A stretch of 60,257 nt of DNA from Opitutia bacterium (GTDB taxonomy: Bacteria; Verrucomicrobiota; Verrucomicrobiia; Opitutales; Opitutaceae), in the NCBI GenBank assembly GCA_003142955.1, contig PLOH01000087.1, positions 1 to 60,257 of the forward strand, written 5' to 3'. Both the position numbers and the translations under genes were made by a program. Below the pieces are notes generated by a model that was not told the DNA's origin, made no database searches, and was given only the letters and a program-made list of their open reading frames with translations. The first letter of the stretch is position 1. Each line of letters begins with the position of its first letter. Of this stretch, positions 15,896 to 24,662 are shown in pieces.

Positions 15896-16576
15896 ATGAG
15901 TGCCATTGACGATCTTCGCCAAACCGTGGCCCGGTTGCGCGCGCCTGACGGCTGCCCCTGGGACCGCGAACAGACCCACCAGACGCTCGCGCGCTGTCTG
16001 ATCGACGAATGCAGCGAGCTGCTCGAAACCATTGACCGGCTCGACCTGCCGCATATGCGGGAGGAACTTGGCGATGTGCTGGTGCAGGTGGTTTTCCACG
16101 CCCAGCTGGCGGCCGAACGGGGCGATTTCGATTTCGACGACGTGGCCCGGGAGATCAACGAAAAGCTGGTGCGCCGCCATCCCCATGTCTTCGGCCCCGG
16201 CCGGCTGAATTCCTCCGCGGAGGTGCTGGTGCAATGGGACGCGATCAAGCGGACCGAGCGGCAGGCCGCGGGGAAGAGCGAAGCAACCGTCTTCAAACCC
16301 ATGCCGCCGCAGTTGCCCGCCTTGATGTATGCCGAGGCGGTATGGAAGCAGGTGGGAAAAAAGCGGCTGGACGTTGCCGGCCAGGTTGACGGCGCAGAGA
16401 TCCGGCGGCTCGGCGCCGATCTGACTGAAGAAGCGCTCGGTCGCCGGCTATTCGAACTGGCCGTCGCGGCACAATCCAAGGGCCTGGACCCGGAGGGGGC
16501 GTTGCGTCGCGAGACGTCACGGGTGATGCGGGAGGCGGAAACGGCCTGGCGCGCGGCCAATCCGCCTCCCTCCTGA
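15896..16576 (+). CDS. mazG: MazG nucleoside triphosphate pyrophosphohydrolase
   Basis: A 226-residue MazG-type house-cleaning enzyme that hydrolyses NTPs or dNTPs to monophosphates. The N-terminal LRAPDGCPWDREQTHQTL is the family signature. The metal-binding set E-x2-E...E-x2-D is seen as DECSELLE and REELGDVLVQVVFHA (about residues 38-70). The C-terminal half is a second, weaker MazG repeat, as in the E. coli two-domain form, though shorter. Start ATG 15896 is preferred over upstream in-frame codons because it begins the signature domain directly. It precedes xerC by 11 bp. Confidence 0.9.
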   Translation: MSAIDDLRQTVARLRAPDGCPWDREQTHQTLARCLIDECSELLETIDRLDLPHMREELGDVLVQVVFHAQLAAERGDFDFDDVAREINEKLVRRHPHVFGPGRLNSSAEVLVQWDAIKRTERQAAGKSEATVFKPMPPQLPALMYAEAVWKQVGKKRLDVAGQVDGAEIRRLGADLTEEALGRRLFELAVAAQSKGLDPEGALRRETSRVMREAETAWRAANPPPS

Positions 16577-16587
16577 TCGGTTACCGG

Positions 16588-17559
16588 ATGGCAGCCATGA
16601 ACTCTGCGGGGACCAACCGGCCGGATCTGACGGCGGCCAAAATGCCGGCCAGCGTCGTGGAGGAATGGCTGGCGCCTTTTCTGGAGCATCTCGCCACGGA
16701 GCGCCGCTATTCGCGCTACACGGTGCGCAACTATCGCCAGGCGTTCGAGGATTTCTGGTGCTGGCTGGCGCGGAGCGGCCTCGCTGATCGAGGCTGGGAC
16801 CGGCTGGAATCCAGGGAGCTGCGCGATTTTGTGATTGAGGGGCAACGGCGCTTCAGCCGGCGGACCTTGCACAACCACCTGTCCGGACTGCGAGCCTTCT
16901 GGAAGTTCTGGATGCGGCGTGGCCGGCTTTCGCAATCCCCCCTGGTCGGGCTCCAGCTGCCGAAACTCGCCCAGCCGTTGCCAAAATTCCTGACGGAAAA
17001 ACAGATGGTCGACCTGCTGGCGGGGCCGCAGCGCCTGATCGAGAATGGAAGTCTGGATCCATTCACGGCCTGGCGCGATCGATTGGTGATGGAACTGCTC
17101 TATGGCGGGGGATTGCGGGTGAGCGAACTGAGCGGGCTGAGCTTTGGTCAGATCGATTTCGAACGCGGATTCGCGCGGGTGCTCGGAAAAGGGAACAAGG
17201 AGCGGTTATGTCCGCTTGGCCGGGTCGCGATGGCCGTGCTGGTAAAGTGGCTGGACGAGTTTGCCCGCTCGCGGGCGGCGGATGCGCCGGTGATTGTCAA
17301 TGCGCGCCACGAGCGGCTGCGCGTGCGTCAGATTCAACGGCTGCTCAAGCGCTATCTGGCGCTCGCCGATCTGCCGGCAGACATGACGCCGCACAAGCTT
17401 CGGCACAGCTATGCGACGCACCTGCTCAATGCGGGCGCTGACCTGCGGCTGGTCCAAGAGCTTTTAGGCCATGTGAATCTGGCCACGACCCAGATCTACA
17501 CTCACGTGAGCGTCGCCCGCTTGAAGAAAGTGTACGAGCAGGCGCATCCCAGGGCCTGA
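16588..17559 (+). CDS. XerC/XerD tyrosine recombinase
   Basis: A 323-residue site-specific recombinase, the type that resolves chromosome dimers at dif. The N-terminal SAM-like core-binding domain (about 30-115, FLEHLATERRYSRYTVRNYRQ) is followed by the catalytic domain. The full set is visible: Arg in GGGLRVSEL, Lys in GKGNKERL, HxxR in HKLRHSYATH, His in LLGHVNL, and Tyr nucleophile in TTQIYTHVS. Length and motifs fit housekeeping XerC or XerD rather than a phage integrase. No att site is seen beside it. Confidence 0.92.
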   Translation: MAAMNSAGTNRPDLTAAKMPASVVEEWLAPFLEHLATERRYSRYTVRNYRQAFEDFWCWLARSGLADRGWDRLESRELRDFVIEGQRRFSRRTLHNHLSGLRAFWKFWMRRGRLSQSPLVGLQLPKLAQPLPKFLTEKQMVDLLAGPQRLIENGSLDPFTAWRDRLVMELLYGGGLRVSELSGLSFGQIDFERGFARVLGKGNKERLCPLGRVAMAVLVKWLDEFARSRAADAPVIVNARHERLRVRQIQRLLKRYLALADLPADMTPHKLRHSYATHLLNAGADLRLVQELLGHVNLATTQIYTHVSVARLKKVYEQAHPRA

Positions 17560-17962
17560 GAACGCGGAGTCCGGAGCTTTGGCTTTCTCGCCGGCAAAAC
17601 CGCGCTTTGCGTGTCTGGATCTGCTTGGTAAAAAATTGTCAAAAAGGTCACTGGAGAATGTCAGAGTGGCGGCTCCGCGAGATACGATCAATGTGGTTAT
17701 TTCTTCATCTCGCATGAGCTGCGACCGGATCAACCTGCGCCTCAAGCGACCGATGGGACCAGCCCGAACGCGAATGCCGGCACCGAAAGGAAACGCGAAT
17801 TATAAGCATATTGATCGCCTAAGCAGGTCTGCCGTTATTCCCGGCAGGTGTGGACCCACGGTTGCGGAAGAGGCGTCAGGGGGGGCGATAGCGCAAGTGA
17901 TGGCGATTGCCAGTCTCACGAAAATTGCATTTGATTGACGAACATCTGCGGCAATTTTGTCC
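17560..17962. other. Intergenic between xerC/D and kinase
   Basis: About 400 bp without a supported gene. The ORF at 17579-17938 has no protein-like pattern. It includes an AT-richer stretch around 17625-17645 and 17795-17815 that could hold a promoter for the kinase, but I cannot assign boxes with confidence. Confidence 0.4.
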
Positions 17963-20900
17963 ATGAACCCAACACCGTCCGACTCCAACGTGATTCGGCG
18001 CGAACCTCCGGCGCCCCCGGGTTCGCCGCCGAGGCCGGGACGGTCTGGGATGGCAGCGGCGGCCGCATCCGTCGGGTGCCGCCTGGGACTGGAGGGACCG
18101 CAATCGGCGGCAAGGATCGCGGCGATCTATGCGATCCTCGGAGCGGTGTGGATTTACGGTTCCGATTGGCTGCTGTCAGCGATGATCAGCGACGCGCACC
18201 GGCTCACCGTGGCGCAGGATTACAAAGGGTGGGCTTTTGTGCTGGGCAGTGCCCTTTTGTTGTTCGGCCTGATGCGGGCGGGTGCACGGAGACGGGAGCA
18301 GGTCGAGGCGGCGTTGAGGGAAAGCAGCGAGCATCTCCGGCTCATCGGTGAGAACTCCGCCGATGTGATCTGGATTCGCGACCTGGCGACGGATCGGCTC
18401 CTTTTTGTCAGTCCTTCGGTCCATCGGCTCATGGGACTGACCCCGGAAGAAATCATGGCCGCACCGCAAGGGCCGATGGTCCTGGCGCCCGGTTTGGCGG
18501 ACTTGACCGCGGAATCGGTGCGGCGAAGGGTGACGGCGCTGGCGGCGGGTGACGAATCGGCCCGCGCGTGGACCGGCACCGCGGAGCTGCGGCGCAAAGA
18601 CGGCTCCACGGTTGTGGTCGATGCCGTGACCACCTTGACGACTGACGAGCGCGGCCGGGTGGTCCGCTTGCTGGGGGTGATCCGTGATGCCACCGATCGC
18701 AGAAGGGGTGAAGAGGAAATGCGCTGCGTCCGCCAATGGCTGGAATACGCCGAGCGCATCGGGGAAACCGGGAGCTGGGCCTTCGATTTGAAAAGCCGGA
18801 CGGTTTGGGCTTCGCCGGAGGCGCGACGGATTTACGGGATGGGCGATCGCCCATTTACGATAGCCGAGGTCCAGCAGATTCCACTCGCAGAATATCGCCC
18901 CGCGCTTGATCAGGCGATGAGAAATCTGGTGGAGCGCGATCAACCTTATGCGGTGGAGTTCAAAGTCAGACGTCTGGCGGATGGCGCTTTAATCGATATC
19001 CGCTCCATGGCGAAGTACGATCGGGTCAACGGTCTGGTGATCGGCGTGCTGCAGGACGTCACCGAGCGGAAGCGAACGGAGGAGCGCTTTCAGGAACAGT
19101 CAGCCCGACTGGCCAGCCTTTCGGCCAACATGCCGGGCATCATATATCAGTTGGTGACCCGGGCGGACGGTTCGAGGTGGTTTCAGTATGTGAGCGAAAG
19201 CGCCCGCTCGGTGCTCGGTGTTGATCCCGCGGCGGTAGTGGCGGACTTCAATGTGTTTGGGCGCCTGGTTCATCCGGACGACCGACAGGAATTCGAGAGC
19301 CGGATGACGTCCTTCAGCCACAACCCTCGGCCGTGGCATTGGGAGGGTCGCGTGGTTGTGGACGGGCGGACAACCTGGATCCAGAGCAGTTCGACGCCGC
19401 GGCCGCTGGCCGATGGCGCCACCATTTGGGATGGAGTCGTGGTCGACATCACGGCCAACAAGCAGGCGCTGGCGAAGATTCGCGAACAGGCGGAATTGCT
19501 GGATACCGCGAACGACGCGATCTACGTCACGGCGCTCGATGGGACGATTCTTTATTGGAACCAGGGGGCGGAGCGCCTGTTCGGCTGGACTTCCTCCGAG
19601 GCGCTAAGCCGCACAACCACCGGGTTGTTCTCCCGCGACCCCAAGATCGGCGACAACCAGACGGCCGTTCTCCTGCAAAAGGGAAACTGGACGGGAGAGG
19701 AGCGGCAGCGGACGAAGGGCGGTCGCGACGTGACGATCTTCACCCGAATGACACTGGTGCGCGGCGAGGGGCGACAACCGCGGGCGGTATTCGCGATCAG
19801 TTCCGATATCACCGAGAAAAAGCAGCTTGAGGCCCAATTCTTGCGGGTGCAGCGCGTCGAGAGTCTGGGGACGCTGGCGGGTGGCATGGCCCATGATCTC
19901 AATAATGTGCTAACGCCCATCCTGATGGCGATGCCGTTGCTGCGCGAGGAGAACCTGAGCGATGAAGCGCGCAAGTTGCTCGAAACGCTGGACGAAAGCG
20001 TCCAGCGCGGCGCAGACATGGTGAAACAAGTGCTGACTTTCGCTCGGGGCGTCCAGGGCGAGCGAGTGCCGCTCCAGCCCGGAGTGTGTCTGGGCGAGGC
20101 GGCGAGGATGGCCCGGGAAACCTTCCCCAAGAATATCCGGATTGAAACCCGGGTGGCGGAAGATCTGGGGCTGATCCTGGGCGATGCCACCCATCTCCAC
20201 CAGGCACTCCTCAATCTTTGCGTCAACGCCCGGGATGCCATGCCCGCTGGCGGAGTCCTCACGCTCGCAGCGGAAAACGTCACCGTGGACGAAAAAATGG
20301 CCCGCGAGGCGCCCGGAGGAAAGGTGGGACGGCAGGTCTGCCTCAGTGTGACCGATACGGGCGACGGCATTCCTCCGGAATCTCTCGAACGGATCTTCGA
20401 ACCGTTTTTCACCACCAAGACGGCCGGAAAAGGCACTGGTTTGGGTCTTTCGACGGTCATGGGAATTGCCCGCAGCCACGGTGGTTTTGTTCGGGTCATG
20501 AGCTCGGTCGGCCGGGGATCGCGGTTCGAGGTTTTCCTGCCATTGACTGACTCACCCCAGTCCTTGACCGGGGCGGCGAGCACCACGCGCAGCCCGTTCG
20601 TGCATGGCGAAACCGTCCTGGTGGTGGATGACGAGATTGCCGTGTGCGAACTCGTCCGCCGGGTGTTGGAACGCCAGGGTTACGAGGTGTTGGCGGCCAA
20701 CGGCGGCGAGGCGGCTTTGCGCCTGTTTGAGGAACATCGGGGGATCATCAAGGCGATCATAACCGACATGATGATGCCCAATGTCGATGGTCCGGCGCTG
20801 GTCCGTCTGGTGCGACAGATCGACCCGGCAGCCCGAATCATCGGGATCAGCGGTGCCGGCGACACCGCCATGCTCGACAAGATCGAGTCGCTCAAACTGG

Positions 20901-20989
20901 CGGGATTCCTCCCCAAACCGTTCGCAGTGGAAATGCTCCTGCGGCTCCTGCAGAAAGTCCTGTTGGCACCGCCGGAAGTCCGGCGCTGA
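17963..20989 (+). CDS. Hybrid histidine kinase with four PAS domains
   Basis: A 1008-residue membrane-bound sensor. Two helices (about 50-72 and 88-105) bracket a very short periplasmic loop. Four PAS domains follow (about 123-248, 257-370, 380-500, 508-620). HisKA holds His644 in GGMAHDLNN, and the ATPase has the N-box (Asn751/Asn755) and G-boxes DTGDGIPP and GKGTGLGLS. A C-terminal receiver domain (about 882-1000) has phospho-acceptor Asp935 in TDMMMPNVDG. The short loop suggests cytoplasmic or membrane signals sensed by the PAS domains. No response regulator with an output domain adjoins it, so it is an orphan. Start ATG 17963; the N-terminal 45 residues are Pro/Ala-rich. Confidence 0.92.
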   Translation: MNPTPSDSNVIRREPPAPPGSPPRPGRSGMAAAAASVGCRLGLEGPQSAARIAAIYAILGAVWIYGSDWLLSAMISDAHRLTVAQDYKGWAFVLGSALLLFGLMRAGARRREQVEAALRESSEHLRLIGENSADVIWIRDLATDRLLFVSPSVHRLMGLTPEEIMAAPQGPMVLAPGLADLTAESVRRRVTALAAGDESARAWTGTAELRRKDGSTVVVDAVTTLTTDERGRVVRLLGVIRDATDRRRGEEEMRCVRQWLEYAERIGETGSWAFDLKSRTVWASPEARRIYGMGDRPFTIAEVQQIPLAEYRPALDQAMRNLVERDQPYAVEFKVRRLADGALIDIRSMAKYDRVNGLVIGVLQDVTERKRTEERFQEQSARLASLSANMPGIIYQLVTRADGSRWFQYVSESARSVLGVDPAAVVADFNVFGRLVHPDDRQEFESRMTSFSHNPRPWHWEGRVVVDGRTTWIQSSSTPRPLADGATIWDGVVVDITANKQALAKIREQAELLDTANDAIYVTALDGTILYWNQGAERLFGWTSSEALSRTTTGLFSRDPKIGDNQTAVLLQKGNWTGEERQRTKGGRDVTIFTRMTLVRGEGRQPRAVFAISSDITEKKQLEAQFLRVQRVESLGTLAGGMAHDLNNVLTPILMAMPLLREENLSDEARKLLETLDESVQRGADMVKQVLTFARGVQGERVPLQPGVCLGEAARMARETFPKNIRIETRVAEDLGLILGDATHLHQALLNLCVNARDAMPAGGVLTLAAENVTVDEKMAREAPGGKVGRQVCLSVTDTGDGIPPESLERIFEPFFTTKTAGKGTGLGLSTVMGIARSHGGFVRVMSSVGRGSRFEVFLPLTDSPQSLTGAASTTRSPFVHGETVLVVDDEIAVCELVRRVLERQGYEVLAANGGEAALRLFEEHRGIIKAIITDMMMPNVDGPALVRLVRQIDPAARIIGISGAGDTAMLDKIESLKLAGFLPKPFAVEMLLRLLQKVLLAPPEVRR

Positions 20990-21004
20990 AGCCGCGCACC
21001 GGCG

Positions 21005-22024
21005 TCAGATGCTTCCGCCGTCGCTGTGCACCACGCCGGTGGAAACCGGGACAGGGACCACGGGCGGCGGCGCTGAAGGAGGCGCGAAGACGTCGTACTC
21101 CCCGCCGTATTGCGCCAGATAGCAAAGGGAGTATGAGCGTCGGAATATCAATACCGGCAGCAGCAGCACCGTTCCCAGATAGGGCAGGACGAGCAGGCAG
21201 CCGGCGATGCAGCAGGTCACCAACACAACCGCAACCACCATGATCCCGATGGCGATCGCGAGCACGATCTGGAATAGAAAATAGAGCAAAAACTGCCCAG
21301 GGCGGGCAGCGAGCACGCGTCCGAATTCTCGCCAGCTTTCCAGGCAGCGCTGCCGGCGCAAAAACATGATGGGAACGACGAAATCCGACGTGAGCTTGCC
21401 GACGATCGCGAACACAATCGCGGCGCCCATCAAAGCGAAACCGAAGCCGACGCAGCCCAGAACGCCCGCAACGTCCCAATCGTTGTCGACCCACATCCGG
21501 TAAACCTTGAGGCCGCAAAAAATCACTAGCGGCCACATGACGACCATCGCGGCTGCACCCAGTGCCAGACGGAAGAGGAACAAGCTGTTGCCTTCATGGG
21601 TGAACTCCTTCCATGGGCGTGCGATCTCAGCCCGATTGTGCGCGACGCAGTGAAGAAACATGAATTCTCCACGACTGCGCAGCCAGAGGAGGACGACTCC
21701 GAGGATTAAGGCGAATACGAGCGCCACGACCGCCACCGGAACAATCCAAGCGAGGTTATCAAGAACATAGGTCCGGGCTTGGTCGAAGGCTCCACGGAAC
21801 TCGGCGGCGTGTTTGTGATAGCCGCTTTGCCTGAGGAAATTGAACCCGCCGCCTTCACCGAGATACGCCAGCCACGCGCAGAAACCGATCACGAACCATT
21901 TGCCGAGATCGAATGGCCGAAAGAGCAGCTGTTTGACCCGTTCGATTGCCGGGCCGACGGGTTGGGTGACGCTGACCGGAGGGGGAGTCATGACGGGGCG
22001 CACTACGGGGTTACCGTCGGACAT
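21005..22024 (-). CDS. Multi-pass membrane protein, unknown function
   Basis: A 339-residue integral membrane protein with about six helices. A conserved-looking N-terminal segment AIERVKQLLFRPFDLGKWFVIGFCAWLAYL is of the kind seen in uncharacterised membrane proteins that begin with an amphipathic helix. A Gly/Ala-rich centre and a Pro/Val-rich cytoplasmic tail (PPSAPPPVVPVPV) follow. The ATG at 22024 (MSDG) is preferred to 22036, but no ribosome site is clear. It stands alone, convergent with the kinase (15-bp gap) and divergent from cstA. I cannot name its function. Confidence 0.75.
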   Translation of the reverse strand: MSDGNPVVRPVMTPPPVSVTQPVGPAIERVKQLLFRPFDLGKWFVIGFCAWLAYLGEGGGFNFLRQSGYHKHAAEFRGAFDQARTYVLDNLAWIVPVAVVALVFALILGVVLLWLRSRGEFMFLHCVAHNRAEIARPWKEFTHEGNSLFLFRLALGAAAMVVMWPLVIFCGLKVYRMWVDNDWDVAGVLGCVGFGFALMGAAIVFAIVGKLTSDFVVPIMFLRRQRCLESWREFGRVLAARPGQFLLYFLFQIVLAIAIGIMVVAVVLVTCCIAGCLLVLPYLGTVLLLPVLIFRRSYSLCYLAQYGGEYDVFAPPSAPPPVVPVPVSTGVVHSDGGSI

Positions 22025-22096
22025 GAGCGGAAGCAAGCTTGGGATGGAGGAAGGAAATGTAGGCAGGGTTGGTTCATTTGCGATGGGTTCGATATC

Positions 22097-22249
22097 CCGA
22101 AGCTTGCTTCGGCTTGGGTGGAGTGTAGGAGCCTGCTTGCAGGCGATTCAGTGCTCCAAATCGCCTGCAAGCAGGCTCCTACAAAAGAGAGAGCCGCGGG
22201 CACGGTGAGTTGGTGCTGTTTGATTAAATGGCCGGGAGCTTGCTCCGGG
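22097..22249. repeat. Cluster of GC-TT-GC hairpins including a perfect REPIN
   Basis: Three structures lie between the divergent genes. 22125-22182 has perfect 24-bp arms (GTAGGAGCCTGCTTGCAGGC and its complement, extended by GATT/AATC) with a 10-nt loop. 22097-22112 is the perfect hairpin CCGAAGC-TT-GCTTCGG. 22232-22249 is CCGGGAGC-TT-GCTCCGGG. All share the apex GC-TT-GC, also found in 5791-5837, with different stems. The GTAGGAGC head resembles REP elements known from Pseudomonas. Confidence 0.75.
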
Positions 22250-22298
22250 CATCTTTTACTCTCGGCTAGGTGCGGCCGCGAGCGGTCAGGACATTTTC

Positions 22299-24440
22299 AT
22301 GGAAAATCTGCCGGGAGCGGGCATCGTTGAGTTTCGCAGCGTACCGCTTTCCTGCATGAATCGCCTGATCCTGCCCCATTGGTCGCGTGTCTTGATTTGG
22401 TCGTTGGTGGTCGCGCTCGGTACCGGGTCGATCGCCCTGCTGGCCTGGGCCCGGAATGAGCCGGTGAGCGCGTTGTGGATGATCGTCGCCGCAGTTTGCG
22501 TCTTTGCAGTGGCGTGGCGCTTTCACAGCGCCTGGCTCATGGCGCGCGTGTTGACGGTGGACGAGCTGCGCGCCACCCCGGCGGTCGTGCACGAGGACGG
22601 CCAAGACTATGTGCAGACCAGCCGGTGGATCGTGTTTGGGCACCATTTTGCAGCGATCGCCGGACCGGGTCCGTTGGTCGGGCCGGTGCTGGCGGCCCAG
22701 TTTGGCTATCTCCCCGGCCTGCTGTGGATCCTGATCGGCGCAACGTTGGGCGGCGCGGTCCACGATTCGATCATCCTTTTCTGCTCGATCCGGCGGCGCG
22801 GAAAATCGCTGGGCCAGATGGTGCGCGAGGAGGTGGGACCGTTCGCCGGCATCCTGGCCCTCGTCAGCATCATCGCGATCATGATCATCCTGCTGGCGGT
22901 GCTGGCGCTGGTCGTGGTCAAGGCGCTGGCCGAAAGCCCGTGGGGACTGTTCACCATCGCGGCCACGATGCCCATTGCCGTGCTGATGGGACTGGGCATG
23001 CGCTATTGGACGCCGGGCCGGGTGGGGCTGGTGAGCTTCTGTGGTTTTTTCGGGCTGCTGCTCGCGGTGGCGGGCGGTCAGTGGCTACACGGCACGCCGC
23101 TCGCCAGCTGGCTCACGCTCCAGGGAACCACGCTGGCGTGGTGGATCATGGGTTATGGTTTTGTAGCCTCCGTGCTGCCGGTGTGGCTGTTGCTCGCGCC
23201 GCGGGATTATCTCAGCACTTTCATGAAACTCGGGACGGTGGCGTTGCTCGGGCTGGCCATCGTTGTCCTTGCCCCGATGCTGCGGATGCCGGCGGTAACG
23301 CGGTTCATCGACGGCAGCGGGCCGGTTTTCGCCGGACCGGTGTTTCCATTCTGCTTCATCACCATCGCTTGCGCGGCCGTCTCGGGCTTTCATTCCATTG
23401 TCGCTTCCGGGACGACGCCGAAAATGATCGCCCGGGAAAGTGACATTCGGTTTGTCGGCTATGGAGGGATGATCACGGAGATGATCGTGGGCATCATGGC
23501 CTTGATCGCCGCGACCACGTTGGAGCCGGGCCAGTATTTCGCGATCAACATGAAGGGCGATGTTGCGGCCGTGACGCAGCAGGTGACGGCCCTGGGCTTT
23601 CCGGTCACGGCGGACGAGATGCGGAATCTGGCAACGTCGGTGGGAGAAATCACGATGGTCGGGCGGACGGGCGGCGCGCCGACCTTTGCCGTGGGCATGG
23701 CGCACATGTTTGCGGGTGTCACCGGCAGCAAGGCGGCCCTGGCGCTCTGGTATCACTTTGCCATCATGTTTGAGGCACTGTTCATCCTGACGACGATCGA
23801 TGCCGGCACGCGGGTGGGGCGCTTTCTCATCCAGGACCTGCTCGGCTACGTCTGGCGCCCGCTGAGCGAGACGCGTTCCGTCGCCGGCAACTGGATCGGC
23901 AGCGCGGCGTTTGTGGCGGCCTGGGGCTGGTTTCTGTATCAAGGGGTGGTCGATCCCCTGGGCGGCGTCAATTCGCTCTGGCCGATCTTCGGCGTCGCCA
24001 ACCAGTTGCTGGCGGTCATCGCGTTGGCGCTGGGAACGACGGTGTTGATCAAGATGGGCCGGAAGCGCTCCCTCTGGGTGCCGTTGCTCCCGCTGGTGTG
24101 GCTGCTTGCGGTAACCATGACGGCCGGTTGGATGAAAATCTTTTCGGCGGACCCGCGCCTCGGGTTTCTTAGCCAAGCTGCCGTGCTGCAGGAGAGGATC
24201 GCGGGCGGCGGGACCGGCGCGCAGATCGCCGAATGGCACCGACTGGTCCTGAGCAATCGCGTCGACGCAATCGTGACGGGGGCATTCCTCGTACTGGTGG
24301 CCCTCGTCGTACTGTCATCGGCGCGGACCTGGGTCGAACTGCTAACCGGACGGCGTGCGGCGGACCTGCGCGAGGAGCCCTACGTGCCGTTGCCGGCGGC
24401 GGCTGGCGCCGCGGTGCGGGTGTTTGCGCCGGGAGGATAG
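22299..24440 (+). CDS. cstA: Carbon starvation protein CstA-type transporter
   Basis: A 713-residue transporter of the CstA/BtsT family, which take up pyruvate or peptides. About 16 membrane helices are visible. The conserved core GHHFAAIAGPGPLVGPVLAAQFGY (about 108-131), the CstA_5TM region and FHSIVASGTTPKMI, GGAPTFAVGMAHMFA and TIDAGTRVGRFLIQDLLG segments are characteristic. An alternative start at ATG 22356 would remove 19 residues. No YbdD/YjiX-like small gene follows, which is common in proteobacteria but not required. The C-terminal ~100 residues include an extra loop and helix. Confidence 0.92.
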   Translation: MENLPGAGIVEFRSVPLSCMNRLILPHWSRVLIWSLVVALGTGSIALLAWARNEPVSALWMIVAAVCVFAVAWRFHSAWLMARVLTVDELRATPAVVHEDGQDYVQTSRWIVFGHHFAAIAGPGPLVGPVLAAQFGYLPGLLWILIGATLGGAVHDSIILFCSIRRRGKSLGQMVREEVGPFAGILALVSIIAIMIILLAVLALVVVKALAESPWGLFTIAATMPIAVLMGLGMRYWTPGRVGLVSFCGFFGLLLAVAGGQWLHGTPLASWLTLQGTTLAWWIMGYGFVASVLPVWLLLAPRDYLSTFMKLGTVALLGLAIVVLAPMLRMPAVTRFIDGSGPVFAGPVFPFCFITIACAAVSGFHSIVASGTTPKMIARESDIRFVGYGGMITEMIVGIMALIAATTLEPGQYFAINMKGDVAAVTQQVTALGFPVTADEMRNLATSVGEITMVGRTGGAPTFAVGMAHMFAGVTGSKAALALWYHFAIMFEALFILTTIDAGTRVGRFLIQDLLGYVWRPLSETRSVAGNWIGSAAFVAAWGWFLYQGVVDPLGGVNSLWPIFGVANQLLAVIALALGTTVLIKMGRKRSLWVPLLPLVWLLAVTMTAGWMKIFSADPRLGFLSQAAVLQERIAGGGTGAQIAEWHRLVLSNRVDAIVTGAFLVLVALVVLSSARTWVELLTGRRAADLREEPYVPLPAAAGAAVRVFAPGG

Positions 24441-24662
24441 CGCGTCGACTGCCGAGTCGTTGGCCACCCTGTCGGTCCATCTCGCGCCCGAGGATGTCGC
24501 GCGCATCGTGGCTGTGCTCCCGCCGCCGGCCGTCCACGGCGAGCGCCACGGTGCGCCGATGATGGTGGATATGGACAACGCGAGACAAGACGACGCGGCA
24601 GACCGGCTTTCATCAATCGATTCTCGCCGGGGTTTTGGTGCTGCTCCGCCCCAAGCGCTGGA

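Noticed and set aside
17579-17938. 119-residue ORF between xerC/D and the kinase
   Set aside because: No protein-like pattern, no ribosome site; left as intergenic.
24441-24662. Possible minus-strand gene after cstA (24169-24588)
   Set aside because: Composition is His/Arg-rich, no motif is seen and it overlaps the end of cstA; kept as intergenic.
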